Shown here: piece by piece, positions 17,993-25,180 of the stretch
Layout: each line of letters starts with the position of its first letter
How positions within the stretch are numbered: the first letter of the stretch is position 1
Source of the DNA: Larkinella punicea
GTDB lineage: Bacteria; Bacteroidota; Bacteroidia; Cytophagales; Spirosomataceae
Length of the DNA: 64,000 bases
Assembly: GCF_003334855.1 (NCBI RefSeq)
Contig: NZ_QOWE01000005.1
Coordinates: 248,001 to 312,000 of the forward strand
Direction: 5' to 3'
The notes under the pieces: generated by a model
What the model was told of the DNA's origin: nothing
Database searches by the model: none
The model's input: only the letters and a program-made list of their open reading frames with translations
Program-made: the position numbers and the translations under genes

Positions 17993-18208
17993 ATGACAGT
18001 CCTGACTTTATCTCTTGAAGAAAATGCATTCAATGACTTGCAGAAAAAGTCAAAGCAACTCAACATATCCTCCGAAAAGTTAATTCAGAAGATTGTAGCC
18101 GACTATTTGTATCTGGAAAAAGTGAATCAGATTCGCCAGGAAATGAAAGGTGTTGCCCAAGAAGCAGGCTTCCAATCGGAAGATGATATTTTCAGAGAGA
18201 TTTCCTGA
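17993..18208 (+). CDS. Putative antitoxin of a VapBC-like pair
   Basis: A 71-residue protein, MTVLTLSLEENAF at the start, with a short beta strand and helices (about 10-45) that could form a ribbon-helix-helix or related DNA-binding fold. The acidic C-terminal tail ends EDDIFREIS, as expected for a toxin-binding region. No strong family signature is visible, so the call rests on size and on the PIN gene 76 bases downstream on the same strand. It begins 43 bases after the carB terminator. Antitoxins of this kind usually repress their own promoter. Confidence 0.65.
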   Translation: MTVLTLSLEENAFNDLQKKSKQLNISSEKLIQKIVADYLYLEKVNQIRQEMKGVAQEAGFQSEDDIFREIS

Positions 18209-18284
18209 GTTTAACAAATAATTGCTTAATTTTACACCAATCGGCTAAGGGGTAGTCGGTTTCCATTTCTAATTTAACTTTACC

Positions 18285-18719
18285 ATGGAAACTCGCCCAA
18301 GCCTACTGGCTTCGACAGTCATTGTATTCGACACCAACGTCTTTATCTCTACCTTTGTCTTTCCCGGTTTCTCTGCCAAAGTCCACGATTTTTGCGCGGT
18401 AAATTTTCAACTATTCACTTCCGAATGGATTCTCAACGAGTTAGATGAGAAATTAGGCCTTCCCAAATTCCGCTGTTCTATCGAACGCCGTTCTGCCATT
18501 AATGAAATAATACGGATACGCCATCAAGTGGTTTTTCCTGACTCCGAGTTACCTACAGTTTGCCGTGATGCCGACGATAACCACATCCTGCAAGTAGCTC
18601 AATTTGTTGATGCGGATTTTATTATCACCGGCGATCGTGATCTGCTGGACCTGATTACCTTTGAGAAGACCCAGATTTTGTCACCACGCGAGTTTTATAA
18701 TCGATATATTCAACAGTAG
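18285..18719 (+). CDS. PIN-domain ribonuclease toxin (VapC-like)
   Basis: A 144-residue PIN domain. The acidic metal-binding residues expected for the nuclease are visible: Asp16 in FDTNVF, Glu47/Glu52 in SEWILNEL, Asp97 in CRDADDNHIL, and Asp117/Asp119 in TGDRDLL. The end LSPREFY matches the 'putative toxin-antitoxin system toxin component, PIN family'. Known relatives cleave tRNA or rRNA; the target here is unknown. The 76-base gap from the antitoxin gene is longer than in most such pairs, and no clear promoter is seen in it. Confidence 0.82.
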   Translation: METRPSLLASTVIVFDTNVFISTFVFPGFSAKVHDFCAVNFQLFTSEWILNELDEKLGLPKFRCSIERRSAINEIIRIRHQVVFPDSELPTVCRDADDNHILQVAQFVDADFIITGDRDLLDLITFEKTQILSPREFYNRYIQQ

Positions 18720-18785
18720 AGCAACTGTTTAATCCGCTTTTGCGTTATATCTTTATCTCATAACCCGAACACCCGGTCGTTCAGC

Positions 18786-19022
18786 ATGATTTTTAAATTC
18801 TTATTCGTTCTTCTGCTCCTTATCGCCTTTGTACCGCCGGTAAGACGGTTTTTCTTTTGGCTGCTGGTCGGCCGCCAACTTGCCAAAGAACAGCGTAAAG
18901 CCAATGAGCGTTTCAATCAGGGCGGTCGCGAAGGCGAAACCCGCGTTTATACCACGACGCCCGGTGCCACCGACTCCAAGCTGAAAGGTGGTGAATATGT
19001 GGATTACGACGAAGTGAAGTAA
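18786..19022 (+). CDS. DUF4834 family small membrane protein
   Basis: A 78-residue protein with one N-terminal membrane segment (FKFLFVLLLLIAFVPPV) followed by RRFFFWLLVGRQLAKEQRKANE and a polar tail ending YVDYDEVK. This layout matches the DUF4834 family of Bacteroidota. The function is unknown. It is convergent with the YbjQ-like lipoprotein gene, the stops being three bases apart. Confidence 0.7.
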   Translation: MIFKFLFVLLLLIAFVPPVRRFFFWLLVGRQLAKEQRKANERFNQGGREGETRVYTTTPGATDSKLKGGEYVDYDEVK

Positions 19023-19025
19023 ATC

Positions 19026-19460
19026 TCACTGACTCACCTCACGCTCCTTCTGGTACTTCACGGCCATTCCCCGCATGGAATACCCATTGACGGTTGCCGA
19101 ACTGTAGTATTGGTACCGAACGGCAATCAACGCGTCGGCTCCCAGTTTTTTAGCCTGCATCGTTAAGCGCGCCAGCAGCAGTTCTTTCTGCTCGATGTTG
19201 TTGCCCCGTTTCACCATGCGCCCCTTAATCGGCTCCTGCTGCTGTTGGGTCAGCGGCACTTCTTCCTTGTATTCCAGCCATTCCATTTCCGTAAACGGCC
19301 GGTCGGGCTGCTGGTTCTCGTAGAACACATCTACCGGATAATTGGGCGACATCAAGATCGGAATCGCCGGCCGAAAACACCCCGCCAGACTGACCATCAG
19401 GAAAATCAACCCCACAAAACCGTATCGGCCAACCTTCGCTATTTGATATTCGATATTCAT
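19026..19460 (-). CDS. YbjQ-like (UPF0145-type) lipoprotein
   Basis: A 144-residue lipoprotein with lipobox VSLAGC at about 23-28. The C-terminal half holds the pattern typical of the YbjQ/heavy-metal-binding family: a run of helix followed by KKLGADALIAVRYQYYS and MRGMAVKY. The binding role of this family is inferred. Its ATG shares one base with the purN stop codon (TAATG), so it is probably translated together with purN. The overlap lies inside a 14-bp tandem repeat, which raises some doubt about the exact start. Confidence 0.68.
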   Translation of the reverse strand: MNIEYQIAKVGRYGFVGLIFLMVSLAGCFRPAIPILMSPNYPVDVFYENQQPDRPFTEMEWLEYKEEVPLTQQQQEPIKGRMVKRGNNIEQKELLLARLTMQAKKLGADALIAVRYQYYSSATVNGYSMRGMAVKYQKEREVSQ

Positions 19461-19475
19461 TATTCGATATTCATT
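19448..19475. repeat. 14-bp tandem duplication at the purN/lipoprotein junction
   Basis: ATTCGATATTCATT occurs twice without a gap. It covers the purN stop codon and the start codon of the next gene, and makes the last residues of PurN (MNIE) repeat at the start of the lipoprotein (MNIEYQ). Confidence 0.85.
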
Positions 19476-20053
19476 AACACTTTTTCCACCACTTCCGGAT
19501 AATACCGGTGCTCTAAAACCTGCACTTTTTGGGCCACATCCTCCGGCGTATCAAACGGTTCGAGTGCGCAGGAAGCCTGAAAAAGAATGGCTCCCTCATC
19601 GTAGTGCTCATTCACATAATGAATCGTGATGCCCGATTTGAGTTCGCCCGCTTCGACTACGGCTTCGTGTACAAAATGACCGTACATACCTTTGCCACCA
19701 AATTTCGGTAACAAAGCCGGGTGAATGTTGATCATCCGTTGAGGAAACGCTTTAACCAGTGTTTCCGGTATAAGCCACATGAAACCCGCCAGCACAATCA
19801 GATCAATCTCCTGTTTGTGAAGGAGTTCTACAATGCGATTGGTTTCGTAAAACGTCTTTCGGTCGAACACCAAAACCGGAACATGGAGTTTCTGGTCGGG
19901 GCCAAACCCCCGGCGCGCGCGCTCGATGATCCCGGCTTTCGGGTTGTTGGACAGGATCAATGTGACCTCAATGTCGGGATGATCGGTCAAATACCCGGCA
20001 ATTTTCTCCGCGTTGGTTCCGGAGCCGGAGGCAAAAATGGCAATTCGCTTCAT
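19460..20053 (-). CDS. purN: Phosphoribosylglycinamide formyltransferase
   Basis: PurN transfers the formyl group from 10-formyl-tetrahydrofolate to GAR, the third step of purine synthesis. The 197-residue protein has the family length. Key sites are visible: the phosphate loop ASGSGTNAEKI near 8-18, the catalytic INIHPALLPKFGGKG block near 110-124 (Asn and His), and the HYDEGAILFQ loop near 150-160 with the catalytic Asp. Its start is divergent from the ABC ATPase gene; TAGGTTTG at 20085-20092 is a likely -7 element. The downstream lipoprotein gene overlaps its stop. Confidence 0.95.
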   Translation of the reverse strand: MKRIAIFASGSGTNAEKIAGYLTDHPDIEVTLILSNNPKAGIIERARRGFGPDQKLHVPVLVFDRKTFYETNRIVELLHKQEIDLIVLAGFMWLIPETLVKAFPQRMINIHPALLPKFGGKGMYGHFVHEAVVEAGELKSGITIHYVNEHYDEGAILFQASCALEPFDTPEDVAQKVQVLEHRYYPEVVEKVLMNIE

Positions 20054-20084
20054 GGATTGATCAAAATGGAACGCAATAACGCTA

Positions 20085-20092
20085 CAAACCTA
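20085..20092 (-). promoter_or_regulatory. -7 element for purN
   Basis: The minus strand reads TAGGTTTG, an exact TAnnTTTG match 32 bases from the purN start codon. No -33 TTTG is at the expected distance. On the plus strand TATCTTTC at 20093-20100 is a one-mismatch candidate for the ABC operon. Confidence 0.4.
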
Positions 20093-20127
20093 CGTATCTT
20101 TCGAAAAAAATTGATGATATTAGCCGT

Positions 20128-20754
20128 ATGCTTCAATCGCATCAACTGACCTTTTCGTACGCACCGACCAAACGATTCGCCTTTCCGGACATCCGCTGCA
20201 ACGACAGCGAAGCGGTTTTGATTCTGGGAAAATCCGGTACGGGCAAAACCACGCTGCTGCATTTGCTGGCGTTGCTCCTTCGGCCGGAGAACGGCTCGGT
20301 GACCATCGACCAAACCGATCTGACCCAATTGCCCCCGGCCAAAACCGCCACCTTCCGGGCCGCTCATGTGGGCATCATCTACCAAAAACCGCATTTTGTC
20401 AGTGCGCTTTCTGTGATGGACAACCTCCTGCTGGCCAATTATTTAGCTAAAAACCCACAGGACAAAAACCGGGCCCGTGAACTGGCCGCGCATCTGGGCT
20501 TTGCCGAACACCTGAACAAGAAAACCCACCAGATGAGTCAGGGCGAGCAACAACGGGTGAGCATTGCACGGGCCGTCATGAACAAACCGGGGGTGATTCT
20601 GGCCGATGAACCTACCTCCAGCCTCGACGACGTCAACTGCGCCCGGGTGGTGGCGTTGCTGCGCGAACAATCCGAGCAAATTGGAGCCAGTCTGATTGTG
20701 GTGACGCACGACCAGCGGTTGAAAGACGAATTTTCGAATCAGGTGATTTTATAG
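20128..20754 (+). CDS. ABC transporter ATP-binding protein (LolD/MacB type)
   Basis: A 208-residue ATPase with all the expected motifs: Walker A GKSGTGKT at 34-41, Q-loop Gln86 in IYQKP, signature MSQGEQQR from 136, Walker B VILADE at 156-161 and the D-loop SSLDD, then the switch histidine in VVTHDQR. It is followed after six bases by its permease. The pair belongs to the MacB/LolCDE group, which works by mechanotransmission on periplasmic or lipoprotein substrates rather than by classical import. Confidence 0.92.
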   Translation: MLQSHQLTFSYAPTKRFAFPDIRCNDSEAVLILGKSGTGKTTLLHLLALLLRPENGSVTIDQTDLTQLPPAKTATFRAAHVGIIYQKPHFVSALSVMDNLLLANYLAKNPQDKNRARELAAHLGFAEHLNKKTHQMSQGEQQRVSIARAVMNKPGVILADEPTSSLDDVNCARVVALLREQSEQIGASLIVVTHDQRLKDEFSNQVIL

Positions 20755-20760
20755 ACCGGT

Positions 20761-21993
20761 ATGAATCTTTTTAAAATAAGCTGGGCCAATCTGAAAGACA
20801 AACCGCTCAGCAGTTTCCTGAGTGGCTTGCTGATGACGCTGGGCATCACGATCATTTCGCTGTTGCTGCTGTTGAACAAGCAGTTGGACGAGCAGTTTTC
20901 CCGCAACGTCAAAGGCATCGACATGGTGTTGGGCGCGAAAGGCAGCCCGCTGCAACTGATTCTGTCGAGCATTTACCAGATCGATTCGCCCACGGGTAAC
21001 ATTCCGCTGGAAGATGCCGAACGGCTGACCCGCAACCCGATGATCAAAACCGCCATTCCGCTGTCGATGGGTGATAGTTATAAGACATTCCGGATCGTCG
21101 GGACCAACAAAAAATACGTCGATCACTTTGAAGCCACCGTCGATCAGGGCGCGCTCTTTCAGAAAGACCTGGAAGTGACCATTGGTGCCCGCGTGGCCGA
21201 AACGACTGGTCTGAAACTGGGTGATACGTTCTCCGGTTCGCACGGGCTGGACGGCAATGGCGAAGAACACGGCGAGACGAAATACAAGGTCGTCGGTATT
21301 TTCAACCCCAGCAACAGCGTCATCGACCAACTGATTCTCACGCCCTTATCGAGCGTCTGGGCGATTCACGAGCACCACGAAGAACACGAAGGTGAGGAGC
21401 ATGAGGGTGAAACACACGCCGACGAAGACCATGACCACGAAGCCGAAGCACCCCGCGAAATTACCAGTATGTTGGTGAAGTTCCGGAATCCAATGGGCAT
21501 GATGGTGGCCCGTGGCATCAACGACAACTCCAAATTGCTGGCGGCTCTGCCTGCCATCGAAATCAACCGCCTGTTCGATTTACTGGGTATTGGCGTCGAT
21601 ACGTTGCGCGGACTGGCGGTAGCCATCATGCTCATCGCCGGCATCAGCGTATTTGTGTCGCTCTACAATTCGCTGAAAGAACGCAAGTACGAAATGGCCC
21701 TGATGCTGTCGATGGGCGCTGGACGAACGCAGCTCTTCGGCATGTTGCTGCTGGAAGGACTAACGCTTTCCTTAATCGGTTTCATCTTAGGACTGGTTTT
21801 CAGCCGCATCGGTTTGCTCCTGTTCTCGATGCGCGCCGAACGCAATTTCCATTACAGCCTGAACAACCTGAGCATCCTGCCCGAAGAATGGCTGGTGCTG
21901 GGCGTCGCCGTCCTGATCGGCATTATTGCCGCAGCACTCCCGGCTTTGGGCGTTTACCGGATGAATATTTCCCAGACGCTGGCGGAGGAATAG
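20761..21993 (+). CDS. ABC transporter permease, FtsX/MacB type, with His-rich periplasmic loop
   Basis: The 410-residue permease has one N-terminal membrane helix (about 18-38), a large periplasmic MacB_PCD-like domain (about 40-270) and three C-terminal helices (about 275-400) with LYNSLKERKYEMALMLSMGAG, the FtsX-family coupling motif. Residues 203-228 form an insert with eight histidines among acidic residues. Such a loop would bind Zn or other transition metals, so metal export or metal-responsive gating is an inference. A heptamer repeat starts two bases after the stop codon. Confidence 0.88.
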   Translation: MNLFKISWANLKDKPLSSFLSGLLMTLGITIISLLLLLNKQLDEQFSRNVKGIDMVLGAKGSPLQLILSSIYQIDSPTGNIPLEDAERLTRNPMIKTAIPLSMGDSYKTFRIVGTNKKYVDHFEATVDQGALFQKDLEVTIGARVAETTGLKLGDTFSGSHGLDGNGEEHGETKYKVVGIFNPSNSVIDQLILTPLSSVWAIHEHHEEHEGEEHEGETHADEDHDHEAEAPREITSMLVKFRNPMGMMVARGINDNSKLLAALPAIEINRLFDLLGIGVDTLRGLAVAIMLIAGISVFVSLYNSLKERKYEMALMLSMGAGRTQLFGMLLLEGLTLSLIGFILGLVFSRIGLLLFSMRAERNFHYSLNNLSILPEEWLVLGVAVLIGIIAAALPALGVYRMNISQTLAEE

Positions 21994-21995
21994 GG

Positions 21996-22051
21996 AGTTA
22001 TGAGTTATGAGTTATGAGTTATGAGTTATGAGTTATGAGTTATGAGTTATG
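21996..22051. repeat. Heptamer tandem repeat, AGTTATG x 8
   Basis: Eight exact copies of the 7-base unit AGTTATG begin two bases after the ABC permease stop and are followed by a partial unit. The complementary word ACTCATAACTC appears at 22128-22138, so the whole stretch can fold as a large imperfect hairpin. Confidence 0.92.
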
Positions 22052-22165
22052 AGTTGAAACTCAGACCAAACTCTATTATACTGGTTTTCAATAACTTAAA
22101 TTCATATTTTTTAACTTTTAATTCTTAACTCATAACTCTAGGACTTACGTCTGATAGTTCATTGC
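22052..22165. other. AT-rich spacer between the heptamer array and the core palindrome
   Basis: This is part of the 302-base gene-free stretch after the ABC permease. It holds AT-rich sequence and TTAATTCTTAACTCATAACTC words complementary to the heptamer array. No gene or promoter was recognised. Confidence 0.6.
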
Positions 22166-22267
22166 ACTTCCGCTCTTGCCCCTAAATCCCCTAAAGGGGA
22201 CTTTCAGCATCCGGATTAGGCTGCGTCCAAGTCCCCTTTAGGGGATTTAGGGGCAAAGAGCGGAAGT
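22166..22267. repeat. Dispersed palindromic element, copy 1 (core CCCCTAAATCCCCTAAAGGGG)
   Basis: The arms lie at 22166-22203 and 22229-22267 and pair over 38 bp with one extra base. The inner part (CCCCTAAATCCCCTAAAGG and the following GGACTT) and the 25-base loop with GCATCCGGATTA are shared with the copy at 46485-46599. The outer ten bases of the stem (CTTCCGCTCT/AGAGCGGAAG) are found only here. It lies between the convergent ABC permease and Tat isomerase genes. Confidence 0.9.
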
Positions 22268-22295
22268 CCTAAATTCATAACTCTTAATTCATTTT

Positions 22296-23228
22296 TTAAC
22301 TCCCAAAAACCGCTTTCACTTCCTTTAAATCCTGCCGGTGGGCCGTCAGAGCGTCCATCGTGTTCGGCGACTGTTTTTCGATGCATTGCTCCAGTACCAG
22401 ATGTGGGCGAACGCCAATGGCTTTTAGTTCTTTGGCCAATCGCGGGTAATCAATATCTCCATCGCCAAACGTTTCTGCCCAAACGCCGTTTTTCGACTGG
22501 CGGAGGTGCAGTTCCGTGATGCGTTTTCCGTAGAGTTTCACAATGTCGAACAAAGCGATCTGCGAATTGCCCGAACCCCGGTAAATCCAGTGGACATCCA
22601 GACAAAGCGACACATTTTTGGGATTGGTTCCCAGCATCATGTGGTGAAATTCGCGGGCAGCGTTGCGCATTTCAACGTCGTGCGTATGGTACGACAGCGT
22701 CATGCCCCGCTTCCGGAGTTCAGCCCCGAGCCGGTCCAGGTTGGCGGCCTGTGTGGCCAGATCCGCATCGGTTTTGTCCTCCCCACTCCCCCACTTGATG
22801 GGGCTGGGATTGGTCACCACCAGCCGCACCCCCAGCGGACGGGCCGCGTCGGCAATGGCCGTCACCGTCGCCAGCGTTTTATCCGCTTCGTCAGCCTTGT
22901 GCAGCGTGCTGTTGACATACAGGGAATGCATTTCCAGCTTGTGTTTTTTCAGCAAGGGTGCCAGTTTCTGGATTTCATCCGCCGACGTAATCGATGGCTC
23001 GTACCCGACAATTCCCGACTTCGCAAAATCGGCCAGCGACGCATCCAAATCCGCCGACCAGTTGCGGCCCTGCCGTTGATAAAACGTGTGCCAGGTATAC
23101 TGGTTGCAGGCAATCTGCGGTCGCTCGGCGGCAGCGGTTTTTGCTTCGGCCACAGCGGTTTTGGTCACCGGAAGCAACGCGGCCAAACCGGCCAGCGACT
23201 GTAAAAAAGTACGACGATCTGTGTTCAT
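22296..23228 (-). CDS. Tat-exported sugar phosphate isomerase/epimerase family protein (TIM barrel)
   Basis: A 310-residue protein with a twin-arginine leader DRRTFLQSLAGLAALLP and a likely cleavage near the AEAKTAAAE stretch. The barrel shows the family's metal-binding and catalytic markers: VGYEPSI near 75, MHSLYVNSTLH near 101, LSYHTHDVEM near 180, LCLDVHWIYRGSG near 208, ITELHLRQSK near 237 and a LVLEQC strand near 280. Its substrate is unknown; exported members often act on sugars or inositols. A perfect 31-bp inverted repeat lies 11 bases upstream of its start codon. Confidence 0.85.
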   Translation of the reverse strand: MNTDRRTFLQSLAGLAALLPVTKTAVAEAKTAAAERPQIACNQYTWHTFYQRQGRNWSADLDASLADFAKSGIVGYEPSITSADEIQKLAPLLKKHKLEMHSLYVNSTLHKADEADKTLATVTAIADAARPLGVRLVVTNPSPIKWGSGEDKTDADLATQAANLDRLGAELRKRGMTLSYHTHDVEMRNAAREFHHMMLGTNPKNVSLCLDVHWIYRGSGNSQIALFDIVKLYGKRITELHLRQSKNGVWAETFGDGDIDYPRLAKELKAIGVRPHLVLEQCIEKQSPNTMDALTAHRQDLKEVKAVFGS

Positions 23229-23239
23229 GGGTTTAGGGG

Positions 23240-23333
23240 TTCACCGCTGTCAGGGTCTTCGACCGCTGACAGGGTTTATAAGGAATATTGCGTTTTCACC
23301 CCGTCAGCGGTCGAAGACCCTGACAGCGGTGAA
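23240..23333. repeat. Perfect 31-bp inverted repeat in a divergent promoter region
   Basis: Arms at 23240-23270 and 23303-23333 are exact reverse complements around a 32-base loop. Within each arm the word ACCGCTGTCAGGGT occurs twice in near-identical form. It lies between two start codons (Tat isomerase on minus, M14 protein on plus), so it is not placed like a terminator. Confidence 0.92.
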
Positions 23334-23401
23334 AAAGTTACCGCAAATTATCTAAATTTAACGCTTCGCTCCATCTTTCAAACTTTGTTTACCTGTTTTT
23401 C

Positions 23402-25078
23402 ATGAAACACCGTTTTCTCCCGACTGGGCTGGCGGGCGTTCTGAGTTGCTTTGCGGTCTTCTTTCAGGCCGTTGCGCAAACGCCACCCGCCGGATCATAT
23501 TCCTCTTCTGCTCTACTTTCAACCCGATTAAAAACCCTGACCAGCCGCTACGGCGCATTGACCAACCTCCAGTCCATCGGCAAATCACGCGAAGGAAAAG
23601 ACGTGTGGCTGCTGACGGTGGGTCGCGGAGCGGCAGCCCAAAAACCGGCTATTGCGATTGTGGCCGGTGTGCAGGGTGCCCATCTGGCCGGAACGGAACT
23701 GGCCGTTCAACTCGCCGAAAAACTGCTGGCGGCTTCCGGTCAGGATAGCGTGGCCCGGTTGCTCGACAGCAAGACGTTTTATATTTTCCCCAGCGTCAAC
23801 CCCGATGCGCAGGAACAATTTGTGGCCAAACCACGCTTCGAACGAACCGGCAACGGTGCCGATACCGACGACGACCGCGACGGTCGGCTGAACGAAGACC
23901 TTTTTGAAGACCTGAACAAAGACGGTTTGATCACGCAAATCCGCGTAGAAGATCCGACCGGCACGTTTATTTCCAGCAAAGACGACCCGCGCGTGCTGGT
24001 TAAAGCCGATCCGGCAAAGTCTGAAACCGGGCGTTATTTGGTGATTTCGGAAGGAACAGACAACGATAAAGACGGCGCTTTCAACGAAGACGGCGCGGGT
24101 GGCGTGGCACTGGACAAGAATTTCACCTTCGATTATCCGTTCTTCACGCCGGGTTCGGGCGAAATGCCGGTGTCGGAACCAGAAAACCGGGCCTTGCTCG
24201 ACTTCCTGTACAAAGCCCCCAACGTCTACGCGGTTTTCACCTTCGGGCCATACAACAACCTTTCGGAAGCGCCGAAATTCGACCGAACCAAAACCGCCCG
24301 GCGAATCATTACCGGTATTCTGGAAAAAGACGCCCCCGTCGGCGATCAGGTTTCAAAACTCTACAACAGCCAGACGGCGCTGAAAGATGCGCCACCGATG
24401 CCACCCACCAAAGGCAATTTTGCCCAAACCGCCTATTACCACTACGGTCGGTTCAGTTTCTCGACACCGGGCTGGTGGACACCCAAATCCCCCGCTTCGG
24501 CAGATACCACGAAGGGAAAAGCCGCTGCAAAACCGTCGGACAACGACGACGTGAAGTTTCTGAAATGGGCCGATGCCAACAATGTGCGCGAGGTGTTCGT
24601 CAACTGGCAACCCATCGAGCATCCTGATTTTCCGGGCCGGAAAGCGGAGGTGGGCGGTATGGCTCCGTTTGCCAAACTAAATCCGCCAGTTTCGTTTCTG
24701 AACGAGATTGCCGACAAACACCTGAAATTCATGACGGCTTTTGTCCGCCAAATGCCGGTGATCGATGTCGTGAACCTGCGGACGGAATCGCTTTCGGGCG
24801 GACTGACGCGGGTCACGGCGCAGGTCATCAACCGGGGTTTGCTGCCGACGGGTTCCGAAATCGGCGACCGGGTGCGGTTTGTCCCGAAAATGAAAGTTGA
24901 GCTGCGAACCGGCAACGGCCAAGCTGTGGTGTCGGGCCGGAAGCGGATTCTGCGCAGTCCGATGGCGGCTGGCGAGTCGATGGAAGTCACGTTCCTCGTC
25001 TCCGGCACGGGCCGCGCCACGCTCGAAGCCGGCAACGCCATGACCGGCCTTAAATCAATCGACATCACCCTTAAATAA
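23402..25078 (+). CDS. M14-like secreted protein lacking all zinc ligands (predicted pseudo-carboxypeptidase)
   Basis: The 558-residue product has a signal peptide (cleavage near AVAQ) and the same domain plan as the next gene: an M14 fold broken by two acidic, Ca-binding-like inserts (DTDDDRDGRLNED and DNDKDGAFNED) and a C-terminal beta domain. Aligned by eye to its neighbour, the zinc motif HSNE is replaced by Gln91-Gly-Ala-His94, the third zinc His by Gly282, and the catalytic Glu region FSNEL by FSTPG. The substrate-binding Asn-Arg also reads Asp-Lys. It is therefore predicted to be inactive and may bind peptides or partner the active paralogue. Confidence 0.82.
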   Translation: MKHRFLPTGLAGVLSCFAVFFQAVAQTPPAGSYSSSALLSTRLKTLTSRYGALTNLQSIGKSREGKDVWLLTVGRGAAAQKPAIAIVAGVQGAHLAGTELAVQLAEKLLAASGQDSVARLLDSKTFYIFPSVNPDAQEQFVAKPRFERTGNGADTDDDRDGRLNEDLFEDLNKDGLITQIRVEDPTGTFISSKDDPRVLVKADPAKSETGRYLVISEGTDNDKDGAFNEDGAGGVALDKNFTFDYPFFTPGSGEMPVSEPENRALLDFLYKAPNVYAVFTFGPYNNLSEAPKFDRTKTARRIITGILEKDAPVGDQVSKLYNSQTALKDAPPMPPTKGNFAQTAYYHYGRFSFSTPGWWTPKSPASADTTKGKAAAKPSDNDDVKFLKWADANNVREVFVNWQPIEHPDFPGRKAEVGGMAPFAKLNPPVSFLNEIADKHLKFMTAFVRQMPVIDVVNLRTESLSGGLTRVTAQVINRGLLPTGSEIGDRVRFVPKMKVELRTGNGQAVVSGRKRILRSPMAAGESMEVTFLVSGTGRATLEAGNAMTGLKSIDITLK

Positions 25079-25080
25079 AC

Positions 25081-25172
25081 CTCCGCTTACCTCTGCATTC
25101 TCCGCTCAACTCCGCGAAATAGTTTTTAAAGTGTTTCGCGGAGTTGAGCGGAGAATGCAGAGGTAAGCGGAG
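25081..25172. repeat. Perfect 39-bp inverted repeat between the M14 genes
   Basis: Arms 25081-25119 and 25134-25172 are exact reverse complements with a 14-base AT-rich loop. The arm is built from CTCCGC, CTCTGC and CTCAACTCCGCG words. Its right end (AGCGGAG) lies only eight bases before the start codon of the second M14 gene, and its left end two bases after the stop of the first. The CTCCGC/CTCTGC words recur at 47810-47927. Confidence 0.95.
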
Positions 25173-25180
25173 AAAAAAAT

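Noticed and set aside
21996-22267. A possible CRISPR array or direct-repeat locus.
   Set aside because: The repeats are short head-to-tail units without unique spacers, and no cas gene is nearby.
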